A program made the translations under genes and the position numbers. The notes below the pieces were generated by a model. The model was not told the DNA's origin, did not search any database, and saw only the letters and a program-made list of their open reading frames with translations. Below are positions 54,181 through 62,066 of a DNA stretch of 62,685 nt, piece after piece (positions within the stretch are counted from its first letter, which is position 1; each line of letters begins with the position of its first letter). This stretch comes from Desulfuromonadales bacterium (lineage in GTDB: Bacteria > Desulfobacterota > Desulfuromonadia > Geobacterales > Pseudopelobacteraceae): positions 1 to 62,685 of the forward strand of contig JAENWA010000005.1 in the NCBI GenBank assembly GCA_016650295.1, read 5' to 3'.

Positions 54181-54438
54181 TTACTTAAGTAATGCCAATC
54201 TCAGACTTTTCAGCTGGAATAACACAGGATGAAAACGTTTTCTGTATCTCCCTGTTGTAATAGATTCATTTCTATGTCCAAGAATTTCTGCGATCACAGC
54301 TTCATTGCACTCCTGATTATTGAAGGAGTCTGCCACCGTGTGACGAAATGAATGAAGGCACCACCCCGTGCACTTGGTACTTGAATCCGCCGCTTGTAAA
54401 TTTTCCCCATGCAACATTATCTCCATAAAATGTTGCAC
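54181..54438 (-). pseudogene. tyrosine recombinase (phage integrase) C-terminal remnant
   Basis: Eighty-five residues matching only the C-terminal catalytic part: HSFRHT (HxxR), VIAEILGHRN and the Tyr in TGRYRKR. The N-terminal DNA-binding and first catalytic Arg regions are absent. It abuts the stop of the FN3 gene tail to tail with no spacing. Probably a trace of an integrated element. Confidence 0.8.
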
Positions 54439-54642
54439 TTGGTTTTTGAGCGCGCCCTCTGTTTCTCAACTCCTCTCTTTTCAATTATTTTTTCAGGCCT
54501 AAGGGCTCGTTGACAATGCACTCTATATATTGACTGTCACCGTTATCCGTATAATAATTCATCCGTTTTTTGCTCAAGAAGATTTGAGTATTTTTTTCAG
54601 ATATCACCATACAAGGAGGCAACACCGATAAAAAAATGCAGC

Positions 54643-54771
54643 ATGTCGAAAAGAGTATGGATTGCTTTACTGGCCGGACTCACCCTTCTCTCTGTTCAAA
54701 CCATGGCCGGCGCCGCCAATCCCGCAGCCGCGACAACCACACCGGTCAAAAAACAACCCAAGAAGAAGTAA
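54643..54771 (+). CDS. 42-residue secreted basic peptide
   Basis: A very short frame: MSKRVWIALLAGLTLLSVQ begins a standard signal peptide with cleavage likely after TMAGA. The mature part is about 20 residues, Ala/Thr-rich then ending KKQPKKK. AAGGAGG lies 24-30 bases upstream, too far for ideal spacing; an ATG seven bases earlier is in another frame without features. A heptamer array follows the stop within five bases, as for real genes elsewhere here, and then a terminator. Function unknown. Confidence 0.55.
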   Translation: MSKRVWIALLAGLTLLSVQTMAGAANPAAATTTPVKKQPKKK

Positions 54772-54775
54772 TACT

Positions 54776-54840
54776 GATGAGGGATGAGGGATGAGGGATG
54801 AGGGATGATTTTCTCAACTCTCAACTCTCAACTCTCATCA
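54776..54840. repeat. heptamer array, GATGAGG then CTCAACT, fold-back (plus-strand orientation)
   Basis: Plus strand: four GGGATGA units, ATTTT, then CTCAACT units and CTCATC. This is the one array that follows a plus-strand gene, and its G-rich half is on the plus strand, keeping the same polarity relative to the gene as the others. Confidence 0.88.
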
Positions 54841-54849
54841 GTTTATTTT

Positions 54850-54888
54850 AAAAAGGGTTACAGTGCATCTCACTGTAACCCTTTTTCT
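54850..54888. terminator. bidirectional rho-independent terminator
   Basis: AAAAGGGTTACAGTG (54851-54865), five-base loop, CACTGTAACCCTTTT, then T-run. It serves the small plus-strand gene and probably, on the opposite strand, the convergent NHL gene. A related hairpin (ACAGGGTTAC...GTAACCCTGT) recurs at 57649-57680. Confidence 0.85.
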
Positions 54889-54990
54889 ATTATGGAGTTG
54901 GTAATTGCATTCGAGGAAGGCTGCCAGGACGGGCCGTTTCCAGATAAATTGATCAGGATACGCTACCCTTTGATGATATAGTGAGGCGGA
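54850..54990 (+). repeat. left copy of a duplicated terminator-plus-90-bp segment
   Basis: The hairpin is followed by GGTAATTGCATTCGAGGAAGGCTGC, GGGCCGTTTCCA, AATTGATCAGGATA and CTTTGATGATAT. The same phrases in the same order occur at 57649-57790 with about 75-80 percent identity by eye, so the NHL gene between them is flanked by direct repeats. Confidence 0.7.
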
Positions 54991-55067
54991 TTCCGACAAG
55001 GCCCGGCAGGATTATCTCCGGACGGGCCTTGTTAAATTTAATTACAAAAATAAATACAAATATTTTG

Positions 55068-57353
55068 TCACGGTTTGATCTTCAGATGATCCGCTTTTAC
55101 GGTCCCTGCCCTGATTTTTAATGAGCCGCTGATCGTGGAGTCGCCGGTCTGGCTTGTGAAACCCTGATCGCTATAGCCCCCTTTGAGCAGGATTGTCATC
55201 GGATTGGTCATTATGATGTTCTCGACGAAATCCGGTGTTGCCTGGACCCGGATGGTCGAGTTCTGGATCGGAACATCCAGGGCTGCGCCGATGGCGTAGT
55301 AGGATGTCGGGTCGCCTTCAATCTTGACCCTTGCCGGGACGAGGTTAAAGGTGGCGGTCACATCCTTACTGGAGTTTATAGTTATGTTGCACGTATTTCC
55401 TGATGAAGAATCACAGCCGGTCCAACTCAGGAGGGAATTGGCAGCAGGGGCGGCTGTAAGAGTCACAGCCGTGACGGAATTGTAGATTAAATTTTGAGTT
55501 CCGCCAGTGATGATAGTTTCCGGCGGGTTTACAAGTACAGAACCGCTTCCGTTACCAGTGATGGTAAATTTTAGGAGATATGTCGGAGTTGTCGGATAAA
55601 ACTTTTGTATGCGATTGTTGCCGGTGTCCGCTACATAAACATTTCCCGTTAAGTCAGTAGCCACTCCTCGGGGTGAAGAGAACTGGCCGGCAGAGCTTCC
55701 CTGTGTACCCCAAGCGGCGAGAAAGGCGCCATCCGTCGTGAATTTCTGGATACGGCTGTTGCCGCTATCCACCACGTAAACATAACCATCGTGATCTAGC
55801 GACACGCCTTGCGGGTTATTGAACTGCCCATCACCGCTACCGTGGGCACCCCATTGAGTGACGTAGGTGCCGTTCGCTTGAAACTTCTGGACACAAGGAA
55901 CACCGCTTTTAGAAAAACCAGCAACATAGACGTGCCCCGTGCTATCGACCGCCACTCCTATCGGGGCCAAGAGGGTTCCGGAGTCAGCCCATTGAGGATC
56001 GAACGTGCCGGCCGCTGTAAACTTTTGTATGCGATTGTTGCCGGTATCCGACACATATACATTATTCCCCGTGCTGTCTATCGCCACACCGGAAGGATTT
56101 GAAAGTGTGCCGAGGCCGCTGTTCCATTGAGTAACGTATGTGCCGGCCGCTGTAAATTTCTGGATGCGATTGTTTCCGCTATCCGCAACATATATGTTAC
56201 CTGTCCCGTCAACCGCCAGGCCGGTGGGGCTATTAAATTGACTGTTTCCTGGCCCGGTTGTTCCCCATTTTTTTACAAACGTGCCGTCCTGTGCGTATTC
56301 TACAATACTATTATTAATAGTATCAGCTACATAGACATAATTATCGGTTCCGCCCACTGCAACACCCCAGGGAGTGAAGTTCGCGGGTGTGCCGCTGTCC
56401 GGCAAGCCCAATACGGACGGAGATGTTCCGATATTTGAGAATTTCTGGATACGGTTGTTTAATGTATCGGCGACGTAAACATTGCCCATTCCATCCGCTG
56501 CCACACCTTGGGGAAATGAGAACTGTCCGTCACCGCCACCGGCCGATCCCCACGCAGCAATAAAGATACCATCCGAAGAGAATTTCTGGACCCGATTGCC
56601 AAACGCCTCCGTTACGTAAACGTTATTTACGTTGTCCAAAGACACGGCAGAGGGACCGTTCAACTTTCCGACAGCACTATTGGAAGAATCCCATTTGGTC
56701 AGAAACACACCGGAAGAATTAAACTTCTGTATTCGATTATTACTGCTGCTTAACTCAGCAACATAAACATTTCCTGATGTGTCAACAGCCACTCCCCAAG
56801 GTAATTTTAACTGTCCGTCACTGGAACCAGAGCTACCCCATTGAGTAACATATGTGCCGTCTGCCTGAAACTTCTGGATGCGACTGTTGCCGGTATCCAA
56901 TACATATACGTTACCCATTCCATCCGCTGCCACGCCTCGGGGTGAAGAAAAAAACCCATTGCCGGTACCGGATGACCCCCATTTTGTCAGAAACGTGCCG
57001 TTAGAGTCAAACTTCTGGATGCGGTTGTTACCTCTATCAGCTACGTAAACATTTCCACCGTTATCCACCGCCACCCCTATCGGTGCACTGAATTGTCCGT
57101 TGCCACTGCCTGCAGAGCCCCACTTAAAGAGGAAAGTCCCACCACGGGAAATTTTCACAATCTGATTATTATCGGTATCCGCGACATAAAGATTTCCAGA
57201 ACTGTCCGTTGCAACACCACCAGGACTGCTGACAGACCATGACTGCGGCCACTGAAGGTCAAACTGGTAAGGATCAACAGCAAGGGCGACCCGACTCATA
57301 CTGAAGAATAGACAGAAGGTAAACAGGCACATCAACATTTTTCGGACATTCAT
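55068..57353 (-). CDS. secreted 12-NHL-repeat protein with InlB-B-like and novel C-terminal domains
   Basis: About 761 residues. Signal peptide (MCLFTFCLFFSMSRVALAV) and twelve NHL blades of 44-50 residues (GVAADGMGNVYVADTLNNRIQKF and variants), enough for two six-blade propellers. Then comes a bacterial repeat domain (FTITGNGSGSVLVNPPE, LLSWTGCDSSSGNTCNITINSSKDVTATF), followed by 90 residues I do not recognise. I chose ATG at 57353 because the first ATG (57362) directly abuts AAGGA, while this one is nine bases from it. Extracellular binding role likely; ligand unknown. Confidence 0.87.
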   Translation of the reverse strand: MNVRKMLMCLFTFCLFFSMSRVALAVDPYQFDLQWPQSWSVSSPGGVATDSSGNLYVADTDNNQIVKISRGGTFLFKWGSAGSGNGQFSAPIGVAVDNGGNVYVADRGNNRIQKFDSNGTFLTKWGSSGTGNGFFSSPRGVAADGMGNVYVLDTGNSRIQKFQADGTYVTQWGSSGSSDGQLKLPWGVAVDTSGNVYVAELSSSNNRIQKFNSSGVFLTKWDSSNSAVGKLNGPSAVSLDNVNNVYVTEAFGNRVQKFSSDGIFIAAWGSAGGGDGQFSFPQGVAADGMGNVYVADTLNNRIQKFSNIGTSPSVLGLPDSGTPANFTPWGVAVGGTDNYVYVADTINNSIVEYAQDGTFVKKWGTTGPGNSQFNSPTGLAVDGTGNIYVADSGNNRIQKFTAAGTYVTQWNSGLGTLSNPSGVAIDSTGNNVYVSDTGNNRIQKFTAAGTFDPQWADSGTLLAPIGVAVDSTGHVYVAGFSKSGVPCVQKFQANGTYVTQWGAHGSGDGQFNNPQGVSLDHDGYVYVVDSGNSRIQKFTTDGAFLAAWGTQGSSAGQFSSPRGVATDLTGNVYVADTGNNRIQKFYPTTPTYLLKFTITGNGSGSVLVNPPETIITGGTQNLIYNSVTAVTLTAAPAANSLLSWTGCDSSSGNTCNITINSSKDVTATFNLVPARVKIEGDPTSYYAIGAALDVPIQNSTIRVQATPDFVENIIMTNPMTILLKGGYSDQGFTSQTGDSTISGSLKIRAGTVKADHLKIKP

Positions 57354-57362
57354 TGCATTCAT

Positions 57363-57944
57363 TCCTTTTCGTATCTAGAAATGTGGTCAACTGCGAGCAA
57401 ACAGATCATTTTTGTTAGAATGACGTATCAAGCTACCCCGGTTCGGTAACTCACATATTTACTATACTATCTGAAATCAATTGAGACTGTAAAGTTATTT
57501 AACTCAACTTTCGCACCGTCATAATCGGTGGTAACGCTTTTGTTTATACGCCCTTAGTCAGTATTTCCAAGCCGGAGTAAGCATCCTCCTCCAAAGGTGG
57601 GGGCTTTCAAAATTGTGATCCGCTCAAAGCGGTTTGTTCAAAAGATAAACAGGGTTACGGCATTTCGGCTGTAACCCTGTTGTTTTTAACGGAGCGGGTA
57701 ACGGCATTCGAAGAAGGCTGCTCGAACGAGCCGTTTCCATACACAATTGATCAGGACAAGCCAACCTCTGATGATATGGAAGCAATAGTATAGTAATTCT
57801 GTAGATTATATAAAAATAGTTCTTGACAGCTATTCTTTTTTTGACACTATTCAATCCACACTTATCTGGAGTTATAACAATGTCCGGTGTTGAACAGGCA
57901 AGATCAGAACTGAACAATCTGCAAGACGGGCGGCTTCAGCCAGG
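57363..57944. other. intergenic between NHL gene and cytochrome remnant
   Basis: 582 bases with the right copy of the duplicated segment (57649-57790), including its hairpin, and a small CCGCTC/AAGCGG palindrome near 57620. The part next to 57362 should hold the promoter of the NHL gene. No gene is supported. Confidence 0.5.
57649..57790 (+). repeat. right copy of the duplicated terminator-plus-90-bp segment
   Basis: ACAGGGTTAC/GTAACCCTGT hairpin followed by GGTAACGGCATTCGAAGAAGGCTGC, CGAGCCGTTTCCA, CAATTGATCAGGACA and CTCTGATGATAT. It matches the copy at 54850-54990 in order and orientation. Confidence 0.7.
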
Positions 57945-58318
57945 CAAGATAGTCACCTTCCTTTACCGGCGGGTGCATCACCTTCTTATTCCCAAAAGGA
58001 TTGTGACACTTTTCGCACAGCAGGGGTACCTTGGCAATCAGTTCCCAGCTTTTTTTACCGAGTAATGGGTGCTGTGTGTTTACTTGTTTGTGGCACGCGA
58101 AACAATCTATTTTCCTTGACTGGGGCGTGCGGCTGCTCAGAACCGATAATCGACCGGTGACATGAGGTTACCGAGCACGTGGAACCCTTCGCGACGGCGG
58201 GCACCGGAGCAGTGGCTGGCATCTGAACGGAGGCGGGATCCTGCGCGGAGACGGGCCTATGAGATATGATGACCATGAACCCTGCGAGAAATACTAAACT
58301 GACAAACCTGTACAAGAC
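57945..58318 (-). pseudogene. decayed 5' copy of the 15-haem cytochrome gene
   Basis: The first about 65 residues (leader plus CSVTSCHRSIIGSEQPHAPVK) match the cytochrome at 48841-50229 almost exactly. Then one inserted base shifts the frame. In the shifted frame the match continues: CFACHKQ, LLGKKSWELIAKVPLLCEKCHNPFGNKKVMHPPVKEGD, then YLAWLKP where the intact gene has CLACHKP. It ends in unrelated sequence. Upstream phrases (ACCCTCAGACAATAA) also match. A truncated, frameshifted paralogue. Confidence 0.88.
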
Positions 58319-58562
58319 AAACCCTCAGACAATAAAAGCTTCAAATAATCATATGGTGTTCCGGGATGTGGCCCGAGATTTCAAGTGCCGATGCAGTGGA
58401 CACGTAACCACATGCACAGCCATACTACATTTATACGTTAGAATCAAAGTGATCTTATACGGTTACAAGGGTATGTTCAAACGTCTTTAGCGACATCTGA
58501 AAAAACACATTAAAGAGCCGCGTCAACAGATGCGGTTCTTTGTGTACTGGTAATGGGTTTTC

Positions 58563-58603
58563 CCGATCCCCGATCCCCGTCTCCTAATCTCCGGTCCCGG
58601 TTT
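58563..58603. repeat. short heptamer array, GGGATCG type
   Basis: Minus strand at the end of the DUF2304 gene: CCGGGACCGGAGATTAGGAGACGGGGATCGGGGATCGGG. Only the G-rich half is present; the gene ends GTGD-stop within it. Confidence 0.7.
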
Positions 58604-58943
58604 TGGCCATTTTCTTCAACTCCTGCTTCAACAGTGCCACTTCCTGGGCAAGTTTGTGGTTGTTATCCGACAGGCGCGAGAGCGTAACCGCATAGCCGAT
58701 GTTGACCATGAGAAGAAAGAGGAGACCGAGCAGGAAGAGGAGTGACGGAGGGTAATAGATGCCGACGGCAATGGCCGCGGTTTCGAGAATCCGGCGTGAA
58801 GCCGCCAGGAGAATGATGACAATGCAGGTGAAGAGCCAGAGGAGGGCGTATTTCTCGCGCAGCCTTCCCTCTCTGATCAGCCAGATTACGAGTGTTAGAA
58901 TGGAGCCGCTCAACAGGAGCGAAACAAGCCTGGTTACATCCAT
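58584..58943 (-). CDS. DUF2304 membrane protein
   Basis: A 119-residue protein with three membrane segments (LVSLLLSGSILTLVIWLI, YALLWLFTCIVIILLAAS, LLFLLGLLFLLMVNIGYAVTL) and a C-terminal coiled-coil (DNNHKLAQEVALLKQELKKMAK). DUF2304 proteins are usually encoded next to a GT2 polyprenyl-phosphate glycosyltransferase, as here. The role is unknown but probably assists the transferase at the membrane. Confidence 0.85.
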   Translation of the reverse strand: MDVTRLVSLLLSGSILTLVIWLIREGRLREKYALLWLFTCIVIILLAASRRILETAAIAVGIYYPPSLLFLLGLLFLLMVNIGYAVTLSRLSDNNHKLAQEVALLKQELKKMAKTGTGD

Positions 58944-58946
58944 TGG

Positions 58947-59648
58947 CTAGGCTTCACTCCAGACGATCTTTTCCCGCATGGCGTCCACGATCAGCGCGAG
59001 AGATACCTTCAGCATGTAGTAAGCGGATTTTCTCCGGTTGATGGACGAATGTCCGGACTGCCGCGACCGCATCAGCACCGATTCCTCGGCAATGATCAGC
59101 CCGTTGCGGGAGGCGGTGATGATCGATTCAACTTCAGGGTAGTCGTCCGGATAGGCAAGGGAAAAGAGGCGGATCGCGTTGGGTCCGTAACAGCGGAAAC
59201 CGGCGGTCGGGTCGGCGACCCGCTTACCGGTCAGAATCCGGATCATCAGACAGAAAATCAGACTCCCGATCTTCCGGGTAAAGCCGCACTTGTAACCTTC
59301 CGCCAGTGTTCGTGTGCCGATCACCAGATCGGCTTTACCCGATTCCACCTGTGCGACGATCTTTTCGATCTGGTCCGCCCGGTGTTGGCCATCCCCGTCG
59401 AACTGAATGGCATAGTCATAGCCGTTGCGTTGGGCGTATTTCAGTCCGGTCTGGATCGAACCGCCGATGCCGAGGTTGAAAGGGTGGCTGACAAAGGCGA
59501 CACCCGCGCGACGGGCGACCTCTTCAGTGGCGTCTTTGGAGCCGTCGTTGACGACAAGGATATCACCGTCAAAACCCTGCAGGTCTTTCAGCACGAACGG
59601 GAGGTTCGTTTCTTCATTGTATGCCGGGATGATTACAAGTGCTTTCAC
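58947..59648 (-). CDS. GT2 glycosyltransferase (polyprenyl-phosphate type)
   Basis: A 233-residue GT-A protein: LVIIPAYNEETNLPFVLKDL, ILVVNDGSKDAT, GIGGSIQTGLKYAQRNGYDYAIQFDGDGQH (DxD-type motif), DPTAGFRCYGPNAI. It has no membrane segment of its own; the DUF2304 partner downstream supplies one. Starts at 59648 and faces away from the next GT2 gene. Confidence 0.9.
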   Translation of the reverse strand: MKALVIIPAYNEETNLPFVLKDLQGFDGDILVVNDGSKDATEEVARRAGVAFVSHPFNLGIGGSIQTGLKYAQRNGYDYAIQFDGDGQHRADQIEKIVAQVESGKADLVIGTRTLAEGYKCGFTRKIGSLIFCLMIRILTGKRVADPTAGFRCYGPNAIRLFSLAYPDDYPEVESIITASRNGLIIAEESVLMRSRQSGHSSINRRKSAYYMLKVSLALIVDAMREKIVWSEA

Positions 59649-59743
59649 AGGCCTGTTCCGTTTTTTAGCGTAATTATATATTCAATATGGCTGATAATGA
59701 TGCTTTGTGTTAGGTTCTGCAACATATATGCCGTATAAGCGGT

Positions 59744-59915
59744 GATGAGGGATGAGGGATGAGGGATGAGGGAATAGAGGAATAGGGAATAGGGAATAGG
59801 GAATAGGGGATCGGGAATCGGGAACGGCCGGGAATCGGGGTTCCGATTTTTTCGGATCCCGAGTTCCATCCTTAAGTTTTTTTCCGGTCCCGGTTCCCGA
59901 GTCCCGAGTCCCGTC
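59744..59915. repeat. heptamer array in a divergent promoter region
   Basis: Plus strand: five GGGATGA units, then GGGAATA units, GGGATCG and GGGAATC units, then a turn at TTCCGATTTTTTCGGATCCC and CCCGGTC, CCGAGTC units. It lies between two divergent gene starts (59648 minus, 59942 plus), so it does not follow a stop codon like the others. The remaining bases of this 293-base gap hold no gene. Confidence 0.88.
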
Positions 59916-59941
59916 TTTTAAGGGTTTTAAGGGGTGTAGCC

Positions 59942-60976
59942 TTGCAAGTATCGATTATCATCGTCAACTGGAACGGTAGGCAGCACCTCCCCGATTGCCT
60001 GGGCAGCCTGGAGAAACAGACGTTCTCCGGCTTTGAGGTTGTCCTGGTGGACAACGGCTCGTCAGACGGCTCCGTAGAGTACGTCAGAGAGTGCTACCCC
60101 TGGGTGAAACTGGTGATCCTGCCGAATAACAGCGGATTCGCCGCCGGCAACAACATCGGCCTCAGCCATTCCAGCGCGGAATACATCGTCACCCTCAACA
60201 ACGACACCATGGCCGAACCGGACTGGCTGGCGGAACTGGTGGCAGTCGCCGACGAGCATCCCGAGGCCGGCATGTTGGCCAGCCGGATCTGCAATTTCCA
60301 TGACCGCGACCAGGTTGATTCTATCGGTTTCAGGGTCTGCCGCGATGGCATGTCGCGCGGCGCTTACCGGCTGCAAAACTATTCCGCGCTTGCTCTTGAG
60401 CGGGTTGAAGAAACCCTCTTCCCTTCAGCCTGTGTAGCCCTGTACCGGCGGGCGATGATCGATGAAACCGGTTTTTTCGACGAGGATTTCTTTGCCTACT
60501 GCGAAGACACCGACCTGGGGCTGAGGGGACGTCTGGCGGGGTGGGGGGCGCTCCTGGCCAGGGATGCCGTTATCTATCACAAATATTCGCAGACGGCCGG
60601 AACCTTCTCACCTCTCAAGCTCTACCTGGTGGAGAGGAATCACTACTGGGCGGCACTCAAGACGTTTCCTCTCTCATTGCTTCTTCTGCTTCCATACTTC
60701 ACCGTTGCCCGCTTCCTGGTACAGGCCGCAACCGTCCTCAGCGGTAAAGGATCAGGTGGAGAATTCCTGGCCAGCGGTTCGCGCAGCGCGTGTATCGGGG
60801 CAATCCTGCGCGGGATCAGGGATGCGGTTCGCGGCATTCCACGGATACTCCGGCAGCGGCGCCAGGTGATGCGGACGCGCAGGCTTTCCGCCCCGGACTT
60901 CACCCTGCTTCTGAAGCGATACCGACTCTCCTTTCGGGAGCTTTTGGACGACGGGTCCGATGCAGTAAGACGGTGA
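59942..60976 (+). CDS. GT2 glycosyltransferase (rhamnosyltransferase-like)
   Basis: A 344-residue protein with VSIIIVNWNGRQHLPDCLGSL, VVLVDNGSSDGSVEYV, NNSGFAAGNNIGL, VTLNNDTMAEPDWLAEL and GFFDEDFFAYCEDTDLGLR, the pattern of WbbL-like GT2 enzymes. One C-terminal membrane segment (FPLSLLLLLPYFTVARFLV). The start is TTG with AAGGGG seven bases upstream. Adds a sugar to a surface glycan; followed by an ABC-2 exporter permease. Confidence 0.9.
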   Translation: MQVSIIIVNWNGRQHLPDCLGSLEKQTFSGFEVVLVDNGSSDGSVEYVRECYPWVKLVILPNNSGFAAGNNIGLSHSSAEYIVTLNNDTMAEPDWLAELVAVADEHPEAGMLASRICNFHDRDQVDSIGFRVCRDGMSRGAYRLQNYSALALERVEETLFPSACVALYRRAMIDETGFFDEDFFAYCEDTDLGLRGRLAGWGALLARDAVIYHKYSQTAGTFSPLKLYLVERNHYWAALKTFPLSLLLLLPYFTVARFLVQAATVLSGKGSGGEFLASGSRSACIGAILRGIRDAVRGIPRILRQRRQVMRTRRLSAPDFTLLLKRYRLSFRELLDDGSDAVRR

Positions 60977-61059
60977 CAACCTAAAAAAACTTGTCATTAC
61001 TGAGGTAACTGCCTTATCATGCCCGGCGATACAAGGGCGCGGCCTCATCACCTGAGCCA

Positions 61060-61106
61060 CCCCGATTCCCGGCTTTTACGAATCCAAGATTACCGATTCC
61101 CGATTC
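61060..61106. repeat. weak remnant of a C-rich heptamer array
   Basis: CGATTCCCGGCTTTTACGAATCC and ACCGATTCCCGATTCACAGG resemble the C-rich halves elsewhere, including a GGCTTTTAC phrase shared with the 15.8 and 62.0 kb arrays. No G-rich half. Confidence 0.45.
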
Positions 61107-61117
61107 ACAGGTGTTAC

Positions 61118-61927
61118 ATGCAGAGCATTCGGATGTTTCTCAACTTTCTTTCTGAACTCCTCTCCCGACGCACTGTCATCGTCGAGCTCACCAAACGGGA
61201 CTTCAAGTCCGGGTACCTGGGTTCCTACCTGGGTATCCTGTGGGCCTTTCTCCTCCCCCTCGCCCTGACCCTGATCTTCTGGTTCGTCTTCCAGATCGGC
61301 TTCAACTCTCAACCAGTGGCCGGTCATCCCTACATTCTCTGGCTGGTCTGCGGCATGTTTCCCTGGTTTTTCTTCCTTGACTCCATTACCAACGGCACCA
61401 ACTCCATCGTCCAGAACGCCTTCATAGTCAGGAAGGTTGCCTTCAGTATCGGTATCCTTCCAATCGTCAAGATCCTGTCGGCACTCATCATCCACAGTTT
61501 TTTCATCTGCCTCATCTGCGTAATGTTCCTGGCCTATGGTTTCAGCTTCGATATCTACGTGATCCAGGTTTTTTACTACCTTATCTGCGCCATTGTCCTG
61601 CTGGTCGGAATTACCTGGATCACCTCGTCCGTGGTGATCTTCTTCCGCGACCTTGGCCCCATGATTGCAATCACCCTTCAGATGGGTTTCTACCTGACAC
61701 CGATCTTCTGGGATCTCAAAAGGCTTCCTGACTCCTACCATTTCCTGCTGAAGTTCAACCCGGTCTTCTACATTGTCCAGGGGTACCGGGAGAGCTTCAT
61801 TCACAAGATATGGTTCTGGGAACACTGGGGTATGACCCTGGTTTTCTGGGGTGTTACCGGAGTCACCCTCGTGGTTGGCGCGGTGGTGTTCCGGAGATTG
61901 CGGCCGCATTTTGCTGATGTGTTGTGA
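61118..61927 (+). CDS. ABC-2 type polysaccharide export permease (Wzm-like)
   Basis: A 269-residue protein with six membrane segments. RRTVIVELTKRDFKSGYLGSYLGILWAFLLPLALTLIFWFVF and the C-terminal PIFWDLKRLPDSYHFLLKFNPVFYIVQGYRE are typical of Wzm/TagG exporters of O-antigen or teichoic acid. The ATPase (Wzt) would be expected beyond the window. ATG at 61118 has AGGTG six bases upstream; the frame is open from 61019 but without features. Its stop is followed within a few bases by a heptamer array. Confidence 0.93.
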   Translation: MQSIRMFLNFLSELLSRRTVIVELTKRDFKSGYLGSYLGILWAFLLPLALTLIFWFVFQIGFNSQPVAGHPYILWLVCGMFPWFFFLDSITNGTNSIVQNAFIVRKVAFSIGILPIVKILSALIIHSFFICLICVMFLAYGFSFDIYVIQVFYYLICAIVLLVGITWITSSVVIFFRDLGPMIAITLQMGFYLTPIFWDLKRLPDSYHFLLKFNPVFYIVQGYRESFIHKIWFWEHWGMTLVFWGVTGVTLVVGAVVFRRLRPHFADVL

Positions 61928-61928
61928 G

Positions 61929-62042
61929 GCTGGGATCGGGGATCAGGGATCAGGGAACAGGGAACTGAAGGCTGGGATCAGGGATCAGGGAACAGGGAAC
62001 AGGGAACAGCAAAGGCTTTTACCGATCCCAGATCCCAGCCTT
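61929..62042. repeat. heptamer array, GGGATCA/GGGAACA type, with 19-bp hairpin arms
   Basis: Plus strand, starting right at the permease stop: GGGATCG, GGGATCA and GGGAACA units twice over, then AAAGGCTTTTACCGATCCC and AGATCCC. The arms 61968-61986 and 62024-62042 pair at 18 of 19 positions. Contains the left copy of a perfect 30-bp direct repeat (61958-61987). Confidence 0.9.
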
Positions 62043-62066
62043 TCCCCGAGCCCCAAAGGGTTATGT

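Noticed and set aside
61076-61909. 277-residue minus-strand open frame
   Set aside because: Antisense to the Wzm-like permease; very acidic composition typical of a shadow of a membrane protein gene.
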